64,000 bases of DNA from Gimesia sp. (GTDB taxonomy: Bacteria > Planctomycetota > Planctomycetia > Planctomycetales > Planctomycetaceae). Made by a program: the position numbers and the translations under genes. The stretch lies in assembly GCF_040219335.1 (NCBI RefSeq), contig NZ_JAVJSQ010000003.1, forward strand, positions 62,001-126,000, in the 5' to 3' direction. The notes beneath the pieces were generated by a model that did not search any database, was not told the origin of the DNA, and saw nothing but the letters and a program-made list of their open reading frames with translations. Positions 15,950-26,052 of the stretch are shown here, in pieces; within the stretch, counting starts at the first letter, position 1; every line of letters begins with the position of its first letter.

Positions 15950-16286
15950 ATGCCTCTATCTACCTGATCTCACCTCTCTCACCTCCCGGTGAACGCTTAC
16001 TACGTACCAGAGGCCCCTTTCAGCCCTCAGCAGCCCGATTACCAAAATAATTGGAATAATCCGCATTTTTTACCAAAGTCACCTGATCCGGTTGTCGATA
16101 AAACGATCTAGAGGAGAATAAAAGCGGTATTTATAATCATATCTCTCCACTCTCCTCCCTTCACATTTCAGCACTTTAACCCCTTCGATATCGGTTTGAT
16201 GCCTTGATTTCAATGGATTGAATTAAGGGATCTCTGCCTGGGATCACTACCAGCAAATATGGCACGACCATATCATGGAGAAAAAA
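15950..16286. other. 337-bp intergenic region
   Basis: Lies between the HU terminator and the small lipoprotein. It is pyrimidine-rich in part (repeated CTC/CTCC). No gene or clear promoter is seen. Confidence 0.4.
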
Positions 16287-16505
16287 ATGCGTAAGTTCCT
16301 TTTGGCCAGCATGTTAATTGCAGTATCGCTCACTCAGGTCGGATGTGTGGTTCCTATCTACTCATCTTCACGTGATGACCGTACTCGTCAATTAATCTTC
16401 CAGTCTGAAAGTATGCGGCACATCCCAAAGATCTGGGAACGTATCTGGGGACTGGATATGCCTGACGTGGCCACGCCATACCGAACACATGGTGGTGTCA
16501 TTTAA
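16287..16505 (+). CDS. Small predicted lipoprotein
   Basis: A 72-aa protein starting MRKFLLASMLIAVSLTQVGC. The signal peptide ends in a lipobox (TQVGC) with the Cys at residue 20. GGAG lies six nucleotides before the ATG at 16287, which is why I chose it over the in-frame ATG at 16275. The mature part has SSSRDDRTRQLIFQSES and a helix around IPKIWERIWGLDMPD. No known family is recognised; it is probably planctomycete-specific. A terminator follows within 80 bp, so it is a single-gene unit. Confidence 0.7.
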   Translation: MRKFLLASMLIAVSLTQVGCVVPIYSSSRDDRTRQLIFQSESMRHIPKIWERIWGLDMPDVATPYRTHGGVI

Positions 16506-16582
16506 CGCATCCTCCCGGGGTCATTCCGCTTGCCCGGGCGCAAACGGATCCGTTGAACAGTTGACGCTTCAGACGATCATTG

Positions 16583-16625
16583 CAGCTGCCGTAATTCTCA
16601 TTTCGGCAGCTGTTTCGCTTTTACC
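16583..16625 (+). terminator. Probable terminator of the small lipoprotein gene
   Basis: Stem CAGCTGCCG / CGGCAGCTG with a 12-nt loop, followed by TTTCGCTTTT. The T-run is interrupted by CGC but the stem is strong. The remaining stretch up to pyrD (16830) holds nothing recognised. Confidence 0.7.
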
Positions 16626-16829
16626 AGTTCGCTATTTACGCCTCGCTCTAACTGGTTCTCTCCCGTCGGTAACGCTAAGATGTGACTCAGCAGATCCTCG
16701 TTGATCTGCGTCTTGAGTGCCCTGGTAATACCAGTCGACTTTCATGCCCGGCGATTGACGGGGCACGCTCTATTTCAATCCAGACTTCAATAGATGAGAC
16801 AGCCCCCGACTGTCCCGGATAACGACTCG

Positions 16830-17762
16830 ATGAACGCCCCGACCCAAACGGATCTGTTATCAGTTACGCTGAACCGTCTCCAGCTCAAAAACCCGATCCT
16901 GGTCGCCTCTGGTACATTCGGGTATGCACGTGAAATGCAACCCTTCCTCGATTTCTCCCGACTGGGAGGCATCATTCCCAAAACTATCACGACGGAGCCG
17001 CGGATTGGAAATGCTCCCCCCCGCACCGTTGAAACGAGTGCCGGCCTGCTGAACTCAATCGGGCTGGATAACGACGGCATTGATCTCTTCCTCGAGAAAC
17101 ATCTCAACTACCTCGCATCGCTGGAAACCGCGCTGATTGTGAACATCGCCGGCCGCTCGATCGAGGAAATGGCCCGGATGGCAGAACGGCTGAACGCCTT
17201 TCCGGATCAGATCACGGCCCTGGAACTGAACATTTCCTGCCCCAATGTCAGTGGCGGCGTCGACTTCGGTACGCAGCCCGAGCTGACCGAGCAGATGCTC
17301 AAACAGGTAACCGAGAGCTGTGAGTTACCCGTGATTGCCAAGCTGACGCCCAACGTCACCAGCGTGGTCGACATTGCTCAGGCGGCGAAAGCAGGAGGCG
17401 CGGATGCGGTCTCACTGATCAACACCGTTCAGGGAACCGCCATCGACTGGCGTCGCCGCAAACCGATTCTGGGGGGCGTCTTCGGCGGACTGAGTGGCCC
17501 TGCCATCAAACCGGTGGCCCTACGCGTCGTCTGCCAGGTGGCCCGGGCCGTGGAGATTCCCATCATCGGCGTGGGTGGAATCTCTAATATCGACGATGTC
17601 ATGGAGTTCATCGTCGCGGGTGCCTCTGCCGTCCAGATTGGAACCGCCAACTTCTACAATCCAGGGCTCGCGACTCAGCTGGTTACGGAACTGGAACAGA
17701 ATCTGATCGCGGAAAACTGCTCACAGGTCAGCGAACTCGTGGGCACGCTGGTGTATCCATAG
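16830..17762 (+). CDS. pyrD: Dihydroorotate dehydrogenase, class 1 (probably 1B)
   Basis: A 310-aa FMN enzyme that oxidises dihydroorotate to orotate in pyrimidine synthesis. Seen: [22 protein letters not shown], the catalytic cysteine in [12 protein letters not shown] (class 1 enzymes use Cys, class 2 Ser), IAKLTPNV, and the FMN-phosphate loop GVGGISN with AVQIGTANF. Class 1B enzymes act with a PyrK electron-transfer subunit, which is not seen in this window. I chose MNAPTQ at 16830; an in-frame ATG at 16794 adds 12 residues and cannot be excluded, since neither start has a good SD. Confidence 0.92.
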   Translation: MNAPTQTDLLSVTLNRLQLKNPILVASGTFGYAREMQPFLDFSRLGGIIPKTITTEPRIGNAPPRTVETSAGLLNSIGLDNDGIDLFLEKHLNYLASLETALIVNIAGRSIEEMARMAERLNAFPDQITALELNISCPNVSGGVDFGTQPELTEQMLKQVTESCELPVIAKLTPNVTSVVDIAQAAKAGGADAVSLINTVQGTAIDWRRRKPILGGVFGGLSGPAIKPVALRVVCQVARAVEIPIIGVGGISNIDDVMEFIVAGASAVQIGTANFYNPGLATQLVTELEQNLIAENCSQVSELVGTLVYP

Positions 17763-17835
17763 TCTTGGCACTGTCTCACACACCGTAGCCTGACCATCCA
17801 CAATCGAATTTTAAAGCGACAAAGAGAATAAACTC

Positions 17836-18816
17836 ATGCGAGTGTTATCGGGAATTCAACCCACGGGCCGCTTCCACTGGGGGAATTATTTCGGGGCCAT
17901 CAAACAGTACATTGACCTGCAGGACAACGATCAGGCATTCTACTTCATTGCCGACCTGCACGCCCTGACGACCATTCGCGACGCCGAACAACTGAGACAG
18001 AACACCCTTGATGCAGCCCTGGACCTGCTGGCATTAGGACTGGATCCCAAACAGGCGACTCTGTTCCGCCAGTCGGACATTCCCGAAGTGACCAGCCTGA
18101 CCTGGATTCTGATGACGATCACCCAGATGAGTCTGCTGGAAAAATGTCACGCCTACAAAGACAAAAAGGCCAAGGGAATCGCTGCGGACGCCGGGCTGTT
18201 TACTTACCCGGTGCTGATGGCTGCGGATATTCTGCTGTATGACAGCGACCTGGTTCCGGTGGGCCAGGATCAGATTCAGCACATCGAAGTCACCCGCGAC
18301 CTGGCCCAGCGGTTCAACATGCTGTTTGGCGAAACCCTGACACTGCCGAACTCCCGCACGCTGGACACCTCGGCCAAAGTACCGGGTACGGACGGTGAGA
18401 AGATGTCCAAGAGTTACGGCAACGTGATTGAGATCTTCGAAACACCCAAGAAACAGCGCAAGAAAGTCATGTCAATCAAAACGGACTCCGCAGCCCTGGA
18501 AGATCCCAAAGATCCGGACAACTGTGCCGTGTTTGCCCTGTATCAGCTGTTTGCTGACGAAACTCAGCAGGCAGAGCTGGCAGCCCGCTATCGTGCCGGC
18601 GGCATGGGTTATGGTGAAGCCAAGCAGGCAGTCCACGATGCGGCTCTGGAATACTTCGGGGAAGCCCGGGAACGCCGCGAACAGCTGGCCGCCGATCTGG
18701 ACACCGTCCACGATATTCTCGCGGAAGGGGCCCGGAAAGCGCGGGAAAAAGGGAAAGAAGTTCTGGAGCGGGTACAGTCTGCCTGCGGCCTGGGAACCAG
18801 TCACCTGTCGAAATGA
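17836..18816 (+). CDS. trpS: Tryptophanyl-tRNA synthetase
   Basis: A 326-aa class I aminoacyl-tRNA synthetase charging tRNA-Trp. The HIGH-type motif is HWGN at residues 14-17 within [17 protein letters not shown]. The KMSKS loop [10 protein letters not shown] is at residues 189-193. [22 protein letters not shown] is the typical middle region contacting tryptophan and ATP. Length is normal for bacterial TrpRS. It follows pyrD by 73 bp and is followed by a membrane protein 10 bp later. Confidence 0.96.
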   Translation: MRVLSGIQPTGRFHWGNYFGAIKQYIDLQDNDQAFYFIADLHALTTIRDAEQLRQNTLDAALDLLALGLDPKQATLFRQSDIPEVTSLTWILMTITQMSLLEKCHAYKDKKAKGIAADAGLFTYPVLMAADILLYDSDLVPVGQDQIQHIEVTRDLAQRFNMLFGETLTLPNSRTLDTSAKVPGTDGEKMSKSYGNVIEIFETPKKQRKKVMSIKTDSAALEDPKDPDNCAVFALYQLFADETQQAELAARYRAGGMGYGEAKQAVHDAALEYFGEARERREQLAADLDTVHDILAEGARKAREKGKEVLERVQSACGLGTSHLSK

Positions 18817-18826
18817 AAAGAGTCGC

Positions 18827-19501
18827 ATGTCGGATCCAACTTCAGAAGTACAATCTGAATCGCCGGGGTCCAGATCGGGCTTCCTTTCCTGGTTGATCAT
18901 CGGCCTGATTTTGATGACAGCACTTTCGCTGCTGGCCGTCCATCTGCCCGAACGGCTCAAACTGATTCTGGTCTACGCTGTCGTCTATGGACTGGTGGCG
19001 GGCGCGATGCTCTCGACCCTCGCCGTGAAAACGGGACTGACCGTGACACGCGGGATTTTGCTGACGATCGTGATTCTGACCATCGCCGGACAGGGCCTGG
19101 TGCTCTATCTGTCTCATCAGCGATACCAGGCAGCGACTCTCCGACAGTTCAAACTGGATCAGACGACGCTGGTCATCGACCGGATGTTCGCGACGGGAGA
19201 ACCTCCCGAAGATCCGCAGGCCCGTAAAGAGTATGACCAGGTCTTGGAACAGTTCCAGGCGGCGAAGAAGGAACGCCAGGAGAAGAAGGAGCATCTGCTC
19301 AAAATCTCCTCGTATCTCGAACATCGGATTTCCCCGGTGGCGCGACTGAATGCCCCCTGGCCCCTGCTCTTCTGGCTGGTGGAACTGACGCTGTGCTGTG
19401 TGGCTGCGGTCTGGGCCAGCCGTCAGGTCACCCAACCTGCAACACCTGACTCCGAACCAATAGAGACCGCTCAGACAGACCAGGAATCGACAGAGAGTTG
19501 A
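18827..19501 (+). CDS. Hypothetical membrane protein with coiled-coil segment
   Basis: A 224-aa protein starting MSDPTSEVQSESPG, 10 bp after trpS and likely cotranscribed. Three helices follow (LSWLIIGLILMTALSLLAV, LILVYAVVYGLVAGAML, GILLTIVILTIAGQGLVLYL), then a long charged helix with KKERQEKKEHLLK, probably coiled coil. A last membrane helix (PWPLLFWLVELTLCCVAAVW) and a polar tail end the protein. The reading frame remains open far upstream inside trpS, but that part is out of frame with trpS and is not coding. No known family is recognised. Confidence 0.7.
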   Translation: MSDPTSEVQSESPGSRSGFLSWLIIGLILMTALSLLAVHLPERLKLILVYAVVYGLVAGAMLSTLAVKTGLTVTRGILLTIVILTIAGQGLVLYLSHQRYQAATLRQFKLDQTTLVIDRMFATGEPPEDPQARKEYDQVLEQFQAAKKERQEKKEHLLKISSYLEHRISPVARLNAPWPLLFWLVELTLCCVAAVWASRQVTQPATPDSEPIETAQTDQESTES

Positions 19502-19590
19502 ACCTCATCCCGCGTCGTGCTACTTTGATAGAAAGAAAACGACTGCCTTCCTGCGATCTGCTGTCCCCAACCTGACAAAGGTTCGACCCC

Positions 19591-22503
19591 ATGCTCCCAT
19601 TACGCTCGCGTATTCTGGCCCTCTTCCTGTTCGTTTTGAGTCTTGTCATGAATTCCGCTTCCGCAGCGGACTGGCCCCTGTGGCGACACGATCCCCAGCG
19701 TTCCGCTGAGACCGAACAATCGCTGCCTGAGAAACTGTTCATCCAATGGGTCCACAAGCTGCCGGCGCTTGAGCCCGCGTTCAATAATGAGCGACTGCAA
19801 TTCGACGCAGGCTATGAACCGATCGTGAAAGATCAGCGGCTGTTTTACGGTTCCTCGCAAACGGATTCCGTCACCGCCATTGATGTAGCCACCGGTAAGG
19901 AACTCTGGCGTTTCACCACCGATGGCCCGGTTCGTCTGGCTCCGGTCGCCTGGCAGGATCTGGTGATTTTCGGTTCGGATGACGGCTGCGTTTATGCGGT
20001 GGCAGCTGAGACCGGTGCACTGCGGTGGAAATACCGGGCGGTTCCTTCCCAGCGACTCATTCTGGGTAACCGCCGCCTGATCTCCGTCTGGCCGGTTCGC
20101 GGTGGCCCGGTGGTCGAAGAGGATACACTCTACTTCGCCGCCGGTGTCTGGCCGTTTGAAGGTGTCTTCATCTATGCCCTGAATGCGGAAACGGGGGCAG
20201 TGAAATGGGTCAACGATCGGCTGGGTTACATTTACGGACAGCATCCCCACGCAGCGGAAGCCTTCGGTGGCATTACCCCCCAGGGTTACCTGGTCATCGC
20301 CGGGGAGGAACTGATTGTTCCCTGCGGCACCGCTTTTCCGGCACGGATCAATAAACAGACGGGCAAACTCATCGAGTTCGAACTGCCCAAACCGGGACGT
20401 ACCCCGGGTGGCTGGTTCGCGGCTGCGGGCAAAGCAGCCCGACGGGGAGAGACGAAACTTCCGCAGACTCCAGCTGCTCAGCCGGAACTGCAGTTTGACC
20501 GGGATGTGAATTCTGCCCGGCACGAGAATGGACAGAATTATGGTCCGGACGGTAAACGGGGAATCCGCCAGCAGATTCAGACCGCGGACCGTAAGCTGAC
20601 ATACAAAAACGGAATTCCCGGCGTTCCAGGAGTGATCCACAGCCTGGTAGCAGCCGCGGATCGCCTGTTTGCGGTGACGGAAGAAGGGAGCATTTACTGT
20701 CTGGGGCCAGAAGAAACGACACCGGTCACCTATGAGTCTCCCCTGCTGTCAAAGCAAGCGAAGTCAGTCGGTCAAACGTCTCAGGCTCCGTTACCGGCAA
20801 TGTTTGGAGACGCGCTGCAAGCCGGCGGTTATGTCTTCCTCGCAGGCGTTCCCGATGCGGAACTGCTCAACACGTTACTGACCCGGCATGACCTGCAGAT
20901 CATTTGTCTGATCAATGATCCAGGCCAGCTTAAACAGCTGCGACAGTTATTTCACGAGCGGGGATATACCAGTTCCCAGCTGGCTTTTCTCCCGGGACCA
21001 CTTGATAGGTTCAGCTACCCGGCTTATTTTGCACAGACAATAATCACAGCCGAACCCGTTTATGCCGGCATGAAATCGTATGCAGAACAGATTCGCCTGC
21101 TCTATCCGTCACTCAGACCCTATGGCGGCCGATTGCTGGTAAAGACGTCGGAGAGCGATCACGGTCGACTGGCGGCGGAGTTTAAGTCGCTCTCTCAAGT
21201 AAAAATTTCGCGTGTCGGTGAATACTCGGTCTTTGAAAAAGTGGGGGCCATTCCCGGCTCATCGAATTACACGGGTGGCTGGTCGAGCCCTGACGAACTG
21301 GTTAAGGCGCCGGTGGGCGTGCTCTGGTATGACGACAGTGTCGGCAATTTCAAACGGGCACCGCAGCCGCTGTTCGTGGATGGGGTGATGATCTCGCATT
21401 CAAAATTCTGGCAGGGATACCCGGCGGGAATCCGGCCCCCCTACAAATTACTCAACCCCCAGTTTTCCGATGTCTACACGGGCCGCAAACTGAATGCGAC
21501 ACAGGCAGAAGTTCTGACGACTGAGCTGCCTACACTCAACCAGGAAGAGAAGCAGCCGAACCAGTATCGGCCACCTTATCAGACGAACGCCTGGAGTCCC
21601 CCGCCCCCGGTGATTGGCGAGCGGACGAATCCACTGAATGGCAAAACCGAACCGCGGGCTTTCCCCAAAAGTTACGGTTGCGACGGCGGCGTTGATTACA
21701 GCTACGTCTATACGATGCGTTCCGGGACCGCCGCTTTTTACGATAAGCGGGTGGAGAGCGGTACGATTCACATCAGCGGCCCCCGCTCGGGCTGTACGAA
21801 CAGCATTGTGCCTGCGAATGGTCTGCTTAACGTCCCCTATTACTTCCAGGGTTGTACCTGCAGCTATCCACTTCCCGTTGGTCTGTCGCTGATCTCCCTG
21901 CCTGAGACGCACGAGCAGTGGATGGTCTGGGGGAAAGGTCAGGCGCAGGACATTCAGAGGGTCGGGCTCAACTTCGGTGCCCCCGGCGACCGGATGACCG
22001 ACAAGGGCACACTCTGGCTGGATACGCCCAGCGTGGGAGGACCTTCGCCGGAACTCAAGCTTGAGATGCAACCTGGGAGTGTCAAACCCTTCTACGAGCA
22101 CTCCCTCTGGATCGAGGGTGGTCAGGGCTGGCCCTGGGTGGGTGCCTCCGGAATTACGGGTGTGGAACGGATCACTTTAAATGATCTGGAGCCGGGCGAA
22201 TACACGCTGCGACTTTATTTCAGGGATCCGGAATTCGCGGTTGCTGGAAAGCGGGTCTTCTCGGTTCAACTCAATGGGCAGCCGCTGATCCAGAACCTCG
22301 ACATCGCCGGGGAAACCGGATCGCGACAACGAATCCTGGTACGGGAATTCAAAGATGTTTCGCTGACCGAGTCTGCCCGACTGGACTTCACGACTCAGAC
22401 GGGAGCAGCCCTGATCTGCGGTGTGGAACTGGTGCGGCAGGGGCTCCCCCTGGATGAGATTGTCACCCTGCCCGAACAGAAACAGGAACTGCTGACGAAA
22501 TAG
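19591..22503 (+). CDS. Exported PQQ-type beta-propeller protein with Rossmann-like insertion and malectin-like end
   Basis: A 970-aa exported protein with a signal peptide (ILALFLFVLSLVMNSASA). The N-terminal part shows PQQ/BamB-type blades: DVATGKELWRFTTDGPVRLAP, AAETGALRWKYR, LNAETGAVKWVND. At about residues 400-550 a methyltransferase-like Rossmann segment interrupts (MFGDALQAGGYVFLAG, then YAEQIRLLYPSLRPYGGRLLVKT) without an obvious SAM loop. Propeller-like sequence follows, with Cys-rich SGCTNS and FQGCTCSYP. The C-terminus (EPGEYTLRLYFRDPEF, QNLDIAGE) resembles a malectin-type carbohydrate-binding domain. No catalytic role is assigned. It converges on the sulfatase with a 13-bp gap. Confidence 0.75.
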   Translation: MLPLRSRILALFLFVLSLVMNSASAADWPLWRHDPQRSAETEQSLPEKLFIQWVHKLPALEPAFNNERLQFDAGYEPIVKDQRLFYGSSQTDSVTAIDVATGKELWRFTTDGPVRLAPVAWQDLVIFGSDDGCVYAVAAETGALRWKYRAVPSQRLILGNRRLISVWPVRGGPVVEEDTLYFAAGVWPFEGVFIYALNAETGAVKWVNDRLGYIYGQHPHAAEAFGGITPQGYLVIAGEELIVPCGTAFPARINKQTGKLIEFELPKPGRTPGGWFAAAGKAARRGETKLPQTPAAQPELQFDRDVNSARHENGQNYGPDGKRGIRQQIQTADRKLTYKNGIPGVPGVIHSLVAAADRLFAVTEEGSIYCLGPEETTPVTYESPLLSKQAKSVGQTSQAPLPAMFGDALQAGGYVFLAGVPDAELLNTLLTRHDLQIICLINDPGQLKQLRQLFHERGYTSSQLAFLPGPLDRFSYPAYFAQTIITAEPVYAGMKSYAEQIRLLYPSLRPYGGRLLVKTSESDHGRLAAEFKSLSQVKISRVGEYSVFEKVGAIPGSSNYTGGWSSPDELVKAPVGVLWYDDSVGNFKRAPQPLFVDGVMISHSKFWQGYPAGIRPPYKLLNPQFSDVYTGRKLNATQAEVLTTELPTLNQEEKQPNQYRPPYQTNAWSPPPPVIGERTNPLNGKTEPRAFPKSYGCDGGVDYSYVYTMRSGTAAFYDKRVESGTIHISGPRSGCTNSIVPANGLLNVPYYFQGCTCSYPLPVGLSLISLPETHEQWMVWGKGQAQDIQRVGLNFGAPGDRMTDKGTLWLDTPSVGGPSPELKLEMQPGSVKPFYEHSLWIEGGQGWPWVGASGITGVERITLNDLEPGEYTLRLYFRDPEFAVAGKRVFSVQLNGQPLIQNLDIAGETGSRQRILVREFKDVSLTESARLDFTTQTGAALICGVELVRQGLPLDEIVTLPEQKQELLTK

Positions 22504-22516
22504 TTTTCAACGTCTG

Positions 22517-24022
22517 TTAATAATCACGGAACGGTCCCCGGGGGTCGGCTTCGGCCATCTCTTTTTTCCAGTTGGCAAAGCGGGCTTGCATCTGTTTGAG
22601 TTTCTCGGGATGCGTCTGGGAGAGATCGTGCTTTTCACCGACATCTGTGGAAAGATCAAACAGGCCGTTCCCTTTTTCGGATTCAACCCACTTCCAGTTT
22701 CCGACGCGAGCCGCCTTGTCGGCGCGACGTTGCCAGAACATTTCTGAGCGAGGTGAATCGGCCTGGCCCATCAGCGTAGGCAGCATATCGTATCCATCGA
22801 TGACGACCTCTTGTGGCTGGGGAATACCTGCCTCTTTGAGGAACGTCGGGACGAGTTCTAACGATGTGAGCAGACCTTCATTGACCGTTCCCGGCTTGAT
22901 TTTTTTCGGATAACGGATCAGGCAGGGGACGCGAATACCCCCTTCGAACATCATTCCCTTCTTGCCTTTCAGGGGACTGTTATCGGCACCACCGCCGCCC
23001 CCGTTGTCGGAGAAGAAGACCACGATCGTGTTGTCGGCGATTTTGTATTCATCGAGCAGATCCAGCACTTCGCCGATGGCGGCGTCCATGCAGGTGATGG
23101 AAGCGACGTACTCCAGACGACGCTTGTCAGCCGAGGGTTTCTGGTGAATGACGGGGCCTTTGGCGGTTTCCCGGAATTCGTAACGGCCGGTTTTTTTCTT
23201 TGTGTCGAAGTCATCCTTCAGCTCGGGATACATGGCTTTATATTTTTTCGGTGCCTGGGCAACACCACGAATGCGAGGATCGAGGTTTGAGGCACTGTGG
23301 GGCGCGTTAAAAGGGAGGTAAAGAAAGAACGGTTTATCGTGATTCTCTTTCACGAACCGCACTGCTTCCCGCTGGAAGAGATATGTGCAATAAGTGCCCT
23401 TGTCTGCTTCGGTGGGCTGGTTATTGCGATACATGGAAGGCACGCCGTAGCGTTCGTGCGTGAAGTAATCGATGCCGGTGTTGGTGAAGCCGTAAAAGTC
23501 ATCGAAGCCGCGGGCGAGCGGCAGGAAGCGACGATGCACGCCCAGATCCCACTTTCCATAGATGCCACTCACATAACCGGCCGGCTTCAGCAGGGCGGGC
23601 AAGAGCTGTTCGCGGACATCCATCCCGCCGATGCGTTCGAAGGTAACGTCATACTCGGACGGTTTGTACTTGTGGCCGTAATCGGGGGCCTCGTTGCGGA
23701 TCATGTCATAGATCCCGTTGCGCTGCGGATAGCGTCCGGTGAGCAGACTGCCTCGACTGGGGGTGCATGCCGGCCAGGTCACATAGAAATTGGTCAGCTT
23801 GACACCTTCCTCTGCCAGGCGATCGAGGTTGGGGGCGATGACCTGCTGGCTGCCGAAACTTTTCAAGTCGTGATAGCCCTGGTCATCGCTGACAATCATG
23901 ATGATGTTCGGCGGTGTGTCTGCGGCCTCTAACGAAGTGATGTGCGGCGTTCCGATCAGACAGAGCAGGAGGACAAGAGCAGATAATTTCAGCACACGGG
24001 CTGTGAGCGGATGAGGAGCCAT
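22517..24022 (-). CDS. Secreted arylsulfatase-type sulfatase
   Basis: A 501-aa sulfatase of the alkaline-phosphatase superfamily, hydrolysing a sulfate ester outside the cytoplasm. Signal peptide LKLSALVLLLCLIGTPHITS. The metal-binding IIMIVSDDQGYHD is followed by the formylglycine motif C86-T-P-S-R90 with GSLLTGRYP. The second metal site FFSDNGGGGG and PLKGKKGMMFEGGIRVPC are also present. A cysteine-type site needs a formylglycine-generating enzyme; the SUMF1-like protein at 62-63 kb lacks the catalytic cysteines. Planctomycetes carry many such sulfatases, which act on sulfated polysaccharides, but this substrate is unknown. Confidence 0.92.
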   Translation of the reverse strand: MAPHPLTARVLKLSALVLLLCLIGTPHITSLEAADTPPNIIMIVSDDQGYHDLKSFGSQQVIAPNLDRLAEEGVKLTNFYVTWPACTPSRGSLLTGRYPQRNGIYDMIRNEAPDYGHKYKPSEYDVTFERIGGMDVREQLLPALLKPAGYVSGIYGKWDLGVHRRFLPLARGFDDFYGFTNTGIDYFTHERYGVPSMYRNNQPTEADKGTYCTYLFQREAVRFVKENHDKPFFLYLPFNAPHSASNLDPRIRGVAQAPKKYKAMYPELKDDFDTKKKTGRYEFRETAKGPVIHQKPSADKRRLEYVASITCMDAAIGEVLDLLDEYKIADNTIVVFFSDNGGGGGADNSPLKGKKGMMFEGGIRVPCLIRYPKKIKPGTVNEGLLTSLELVPTFLKEAGIPQPQEVVIDGYDMLPTLMGQADSPRSEMFWQRRADKAARVGNWKWVESEKGNGLFDLSTDVGEKHDLSQTHPEKLKQMQARFANWKKEMAEADPRGPFRDY

Positions 24023-24134
24023 AGGTGGTTTTCACTTTACATCTAACGTTCGAGGTTCATAGCATGGGAGTAACCCGTTCAGGATAACAGATGCGCCCGG
24101 GAAAACTCAAACCCCTGAAACAGGAATCAAGACG

Positions 24135-25094
24135 ATGAACGTGCGCTGCTACTCGATTGTTTTATTGCTACTGTCCCTCCTGCTGACAGGAACGGCCCGC
24201 GTCGCAAGTGCGGACAAGCCTGCTTTTGTTCCGACCAGCTACCAGCTCTACTACGGGAGTGAGCCCCGCCTGTTGAAACAGATGCGGGACCGGATTCAGC
24301 CGGGCCGGGTGATCGTGATTGAAATGCGTGGTCTGCAACCGGAACAGGTTTCCGACCTCGTGAATTTCGCGCACCAGAAGCAGGCGAAAGTCATCGCTTA
24401 CCTGAGTATTGGCGAATTGGGACAACTGGAAAAAGCAAACTTTGAGAACTATCTCAAACGGTCTCCCAACGGGTATCCTCTCAGCGAAATCGTGTTCGGC
24501 AAAAACCAGACGTTTGAGTCGTGGTATGTCGATGTGAGCTATGGCGAGTGGAGGGGCTTTCTGATGGAGCGGATTAAGCGGATGTATGCCCAGAAGATTG
24601 ATGGTCTGTTTCTGGACACTGTCGACACCGCCGACCTGTACTTCAACAGAAAGGAATGGTCGATACCGCGTCGCGCCAAGAGCGTGGCAGCGATGATCGG
24701 CCTGATTCGCGATATTAAGCGATTCGATCCTGAGAAGTTTATCATGCAGAATCGGGGCTTGAACCTGATTGGGAAAACGGCGATTGTGGGCGATAAGAGC
24801 CAGATCGTCGTGCTGACTCTGGACCTGGCGCACCAGCATGCGGGCAATCCGGACGGCCTGCTCTGGGAGTCGGCCTTCGCGCATACAGGTGACTGGATTG
24901 AAAGCAAAGAGCGGGAGATGATCCGCATTCAGAAGAACGGATTCACGACGGTCTTCACGCTGGGATACAGCGATACCAGCGTGAGCGAAGACACTTTTTT
25001 CCGTAAGAGTCAAGCAGACGGATTCATTCCCGGCTGGGCCAGTTCCACGACGAAACTGCACCTGGAGCTGACACAACAACCGCCGGGCAAGTGA
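24135..25094 (+). CDS. Secreted GH114-like TIM-barrel hydrolase
   Basis: A 319-aa exported protein; signal peptide SIVLLLLSLLLTGTARVASA. The barrel segments VIVIEMRGLQPEQVSDLVNFA, KVIAYLSIGELGQLE, WYVDVSYGEWRGFLMERI and DGLFLDTVDTADLY, with IMQNRGLNL, match the endo-alpha-1,4-polygalactosaminidase (GH114-type) family. Family members cut alpha-1,4-linked galactosamine polymers. The acidic residues in GLFLDTVD and SIGELG are the likely catalytic pair. It is divergent from the sulfatase, which may point to extracellular polysaccharide use. Confidence 0.75.
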   Translation: MNVRCYSIVLLLLSLLLTGTARVASADKPAFVPTSYQLYYGSEPRLLKQMRDRIQPGRVIVIEMRGLQPEQVSDLVNFAHQKQAKVIAYLSIGELGQLEKANFENYLKRSPNGYPLSEIVFGKNQTFESWYVDVSYGEWRGFLMERIKRMYAQKIDGLFLDTVDTADLYFNRKEWSIPRRAKSVAAMIGLIRDIKRFDPEKFIMQNRGLNLIGKTAIVGDKSQIVVLTLDLAHQHAGNPDGLLWESAFAHTGDWIESKEREMIRIQKNGFTTVFTLGYSDTSVSEDTFFRKSQADGFIPGWASSTTKLHLELTQQPPGK

Positions 25095-25100
25095 ACCGGT

Positions 25101-25892
25101 TCAGATCATGAAGTCGGTTTCGCGTCCCAGGATGCGGTCGACCAGATCCTGAGGCAGCTCGATCGAAGGGGCGTGCTTACCGGCGACGTCAGTGGGATTG
25201 ATGCCGCAGTACTGCGACCAGGGTCCGAGATGCCGCCAGCGTCCGGCTCGATTCGGTTCGCTTTCCATCACGGGGGTGGTGCAGCGATTACAGCCGATGG
25301 TCGGGTAGCCCTGCTGATGCAGCGGATTGGTGATGACCTGGTTATCTTTGAGGTACGCCTGGAACTCGTCCTTGGTCAGGCTGGCCAGGATATTCACCCG
25401 CAGGCAGTTCATGGCGGGGTCAATCGCCAGGATAGGTACATTGGCGCGTTGACCGCCGTCGGCCCGGCGGAGACTGCCGATGAGGGCATCGTACTGATCG
25501 GCCACCTGAATGAGTGGTTCCGTCTTCCGCAGATCGCAGCACTTTTCCTGACCTTCGACCGACAGATACAGAACGCCCAGTTCTTCGGTCTGCTCCTGCA
25601 TCGTTTTGGCCGGCATCAGCGTGACGATGTTCAGGTTATACTCTTCAATCAGGCGGTCCCGGGTATCCAGGGTCTCCTGAAACAGCACGCCGGTATCGAC
25701 GAACAGAATCGGGATATCCGCCTTTATTTGGCTCAGCATGTGGGCCACTACACAACCTGCACGCTGCATCGATGATAAAGCTGCCAGTCGTGTGCCAAAC
25801 ATTTCCTGCGCCCAATGAATCAGCTCCAGGGGAGTTCGTTCTTCAAACGACTCGTTGAGATCTGATAAATCAGCCTGAGTCAGACGTGCCAT
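25101..25892 (-). CDS. cysH: APS/PAPS reductase family protein with 4Fe-4S-type cysteines
   Basis: A 263-aa CysH-family protein. C118-C119 in [12 protein letters not shown] and C201/C204 in [10 protein letters not shown] form the CC...CxxC set that marks [4Fe-4S] adenylylsulfate (APS) reductases, rather than cluster-free PAPS reductases. C229 in SQYCGIN corresponds to the catalytic Cys of the usual [14 protein letters not shown] is also conserved. The phosphate-binding loop is unusual: SSMQRAG where the family normally has S-F-G-x-x-S. With the sulfite reductase at 7.3 kb it would reduce activated sulfate to sulfide. Its stop lies 7 bp from the convergent GH114 gene. Confidence 0.78.
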   Translation of the reverse strand: MARLTQADLSDLNESFEERTPLELIHWAQEMFGTRLAALSSMQRAGCVVAHMLSQIKADIPILFVDTGVLFQETLDTRDRLIEEYNLNIVTLMPAKTMQEQTEELGVLYLSVEGQEKCCDLRKTEPLIQVADQYDALIGSLRRADGGQRANVPILAIDPAMNCLRVNILASLTKDEFQAYLKDNQVITNPLHQQGYPTIGCNRCTTPVMESEPNRAGRWRHLGPWSQYCGINPTDVAGKHAPSIELPQDLVDRILGRETDFMI

Positions 25893-26052
25893 TCAAGTAT
25901 TCCTGCTGCGTTTTTCACGTACTGACGCGAAAAGGCAGATAAGCGATGCCAGTATAAAGTCCTGAAATAAGGGAAAAACCGCCTGTGAGCGGACAATTTC
26001 AGGAATTGTAGCGAACAGTCAGAAATACCTCAATGCGCTCCTGGACGGCTGC

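Noticed and set aside
18428-18826. N-terminal extension of the membrane protein into trpS
   Set aside because: It reads trpS out of frame. The ATG at 18827 is the first start outside that gene and gives a sensible protein.
19600-20640. 346-codon minus-strand frame opposite the PQQ propeller
   Set aside because: It is antisense to clear propeller blades, has no recognisable motif, and is best explained by codon bias.
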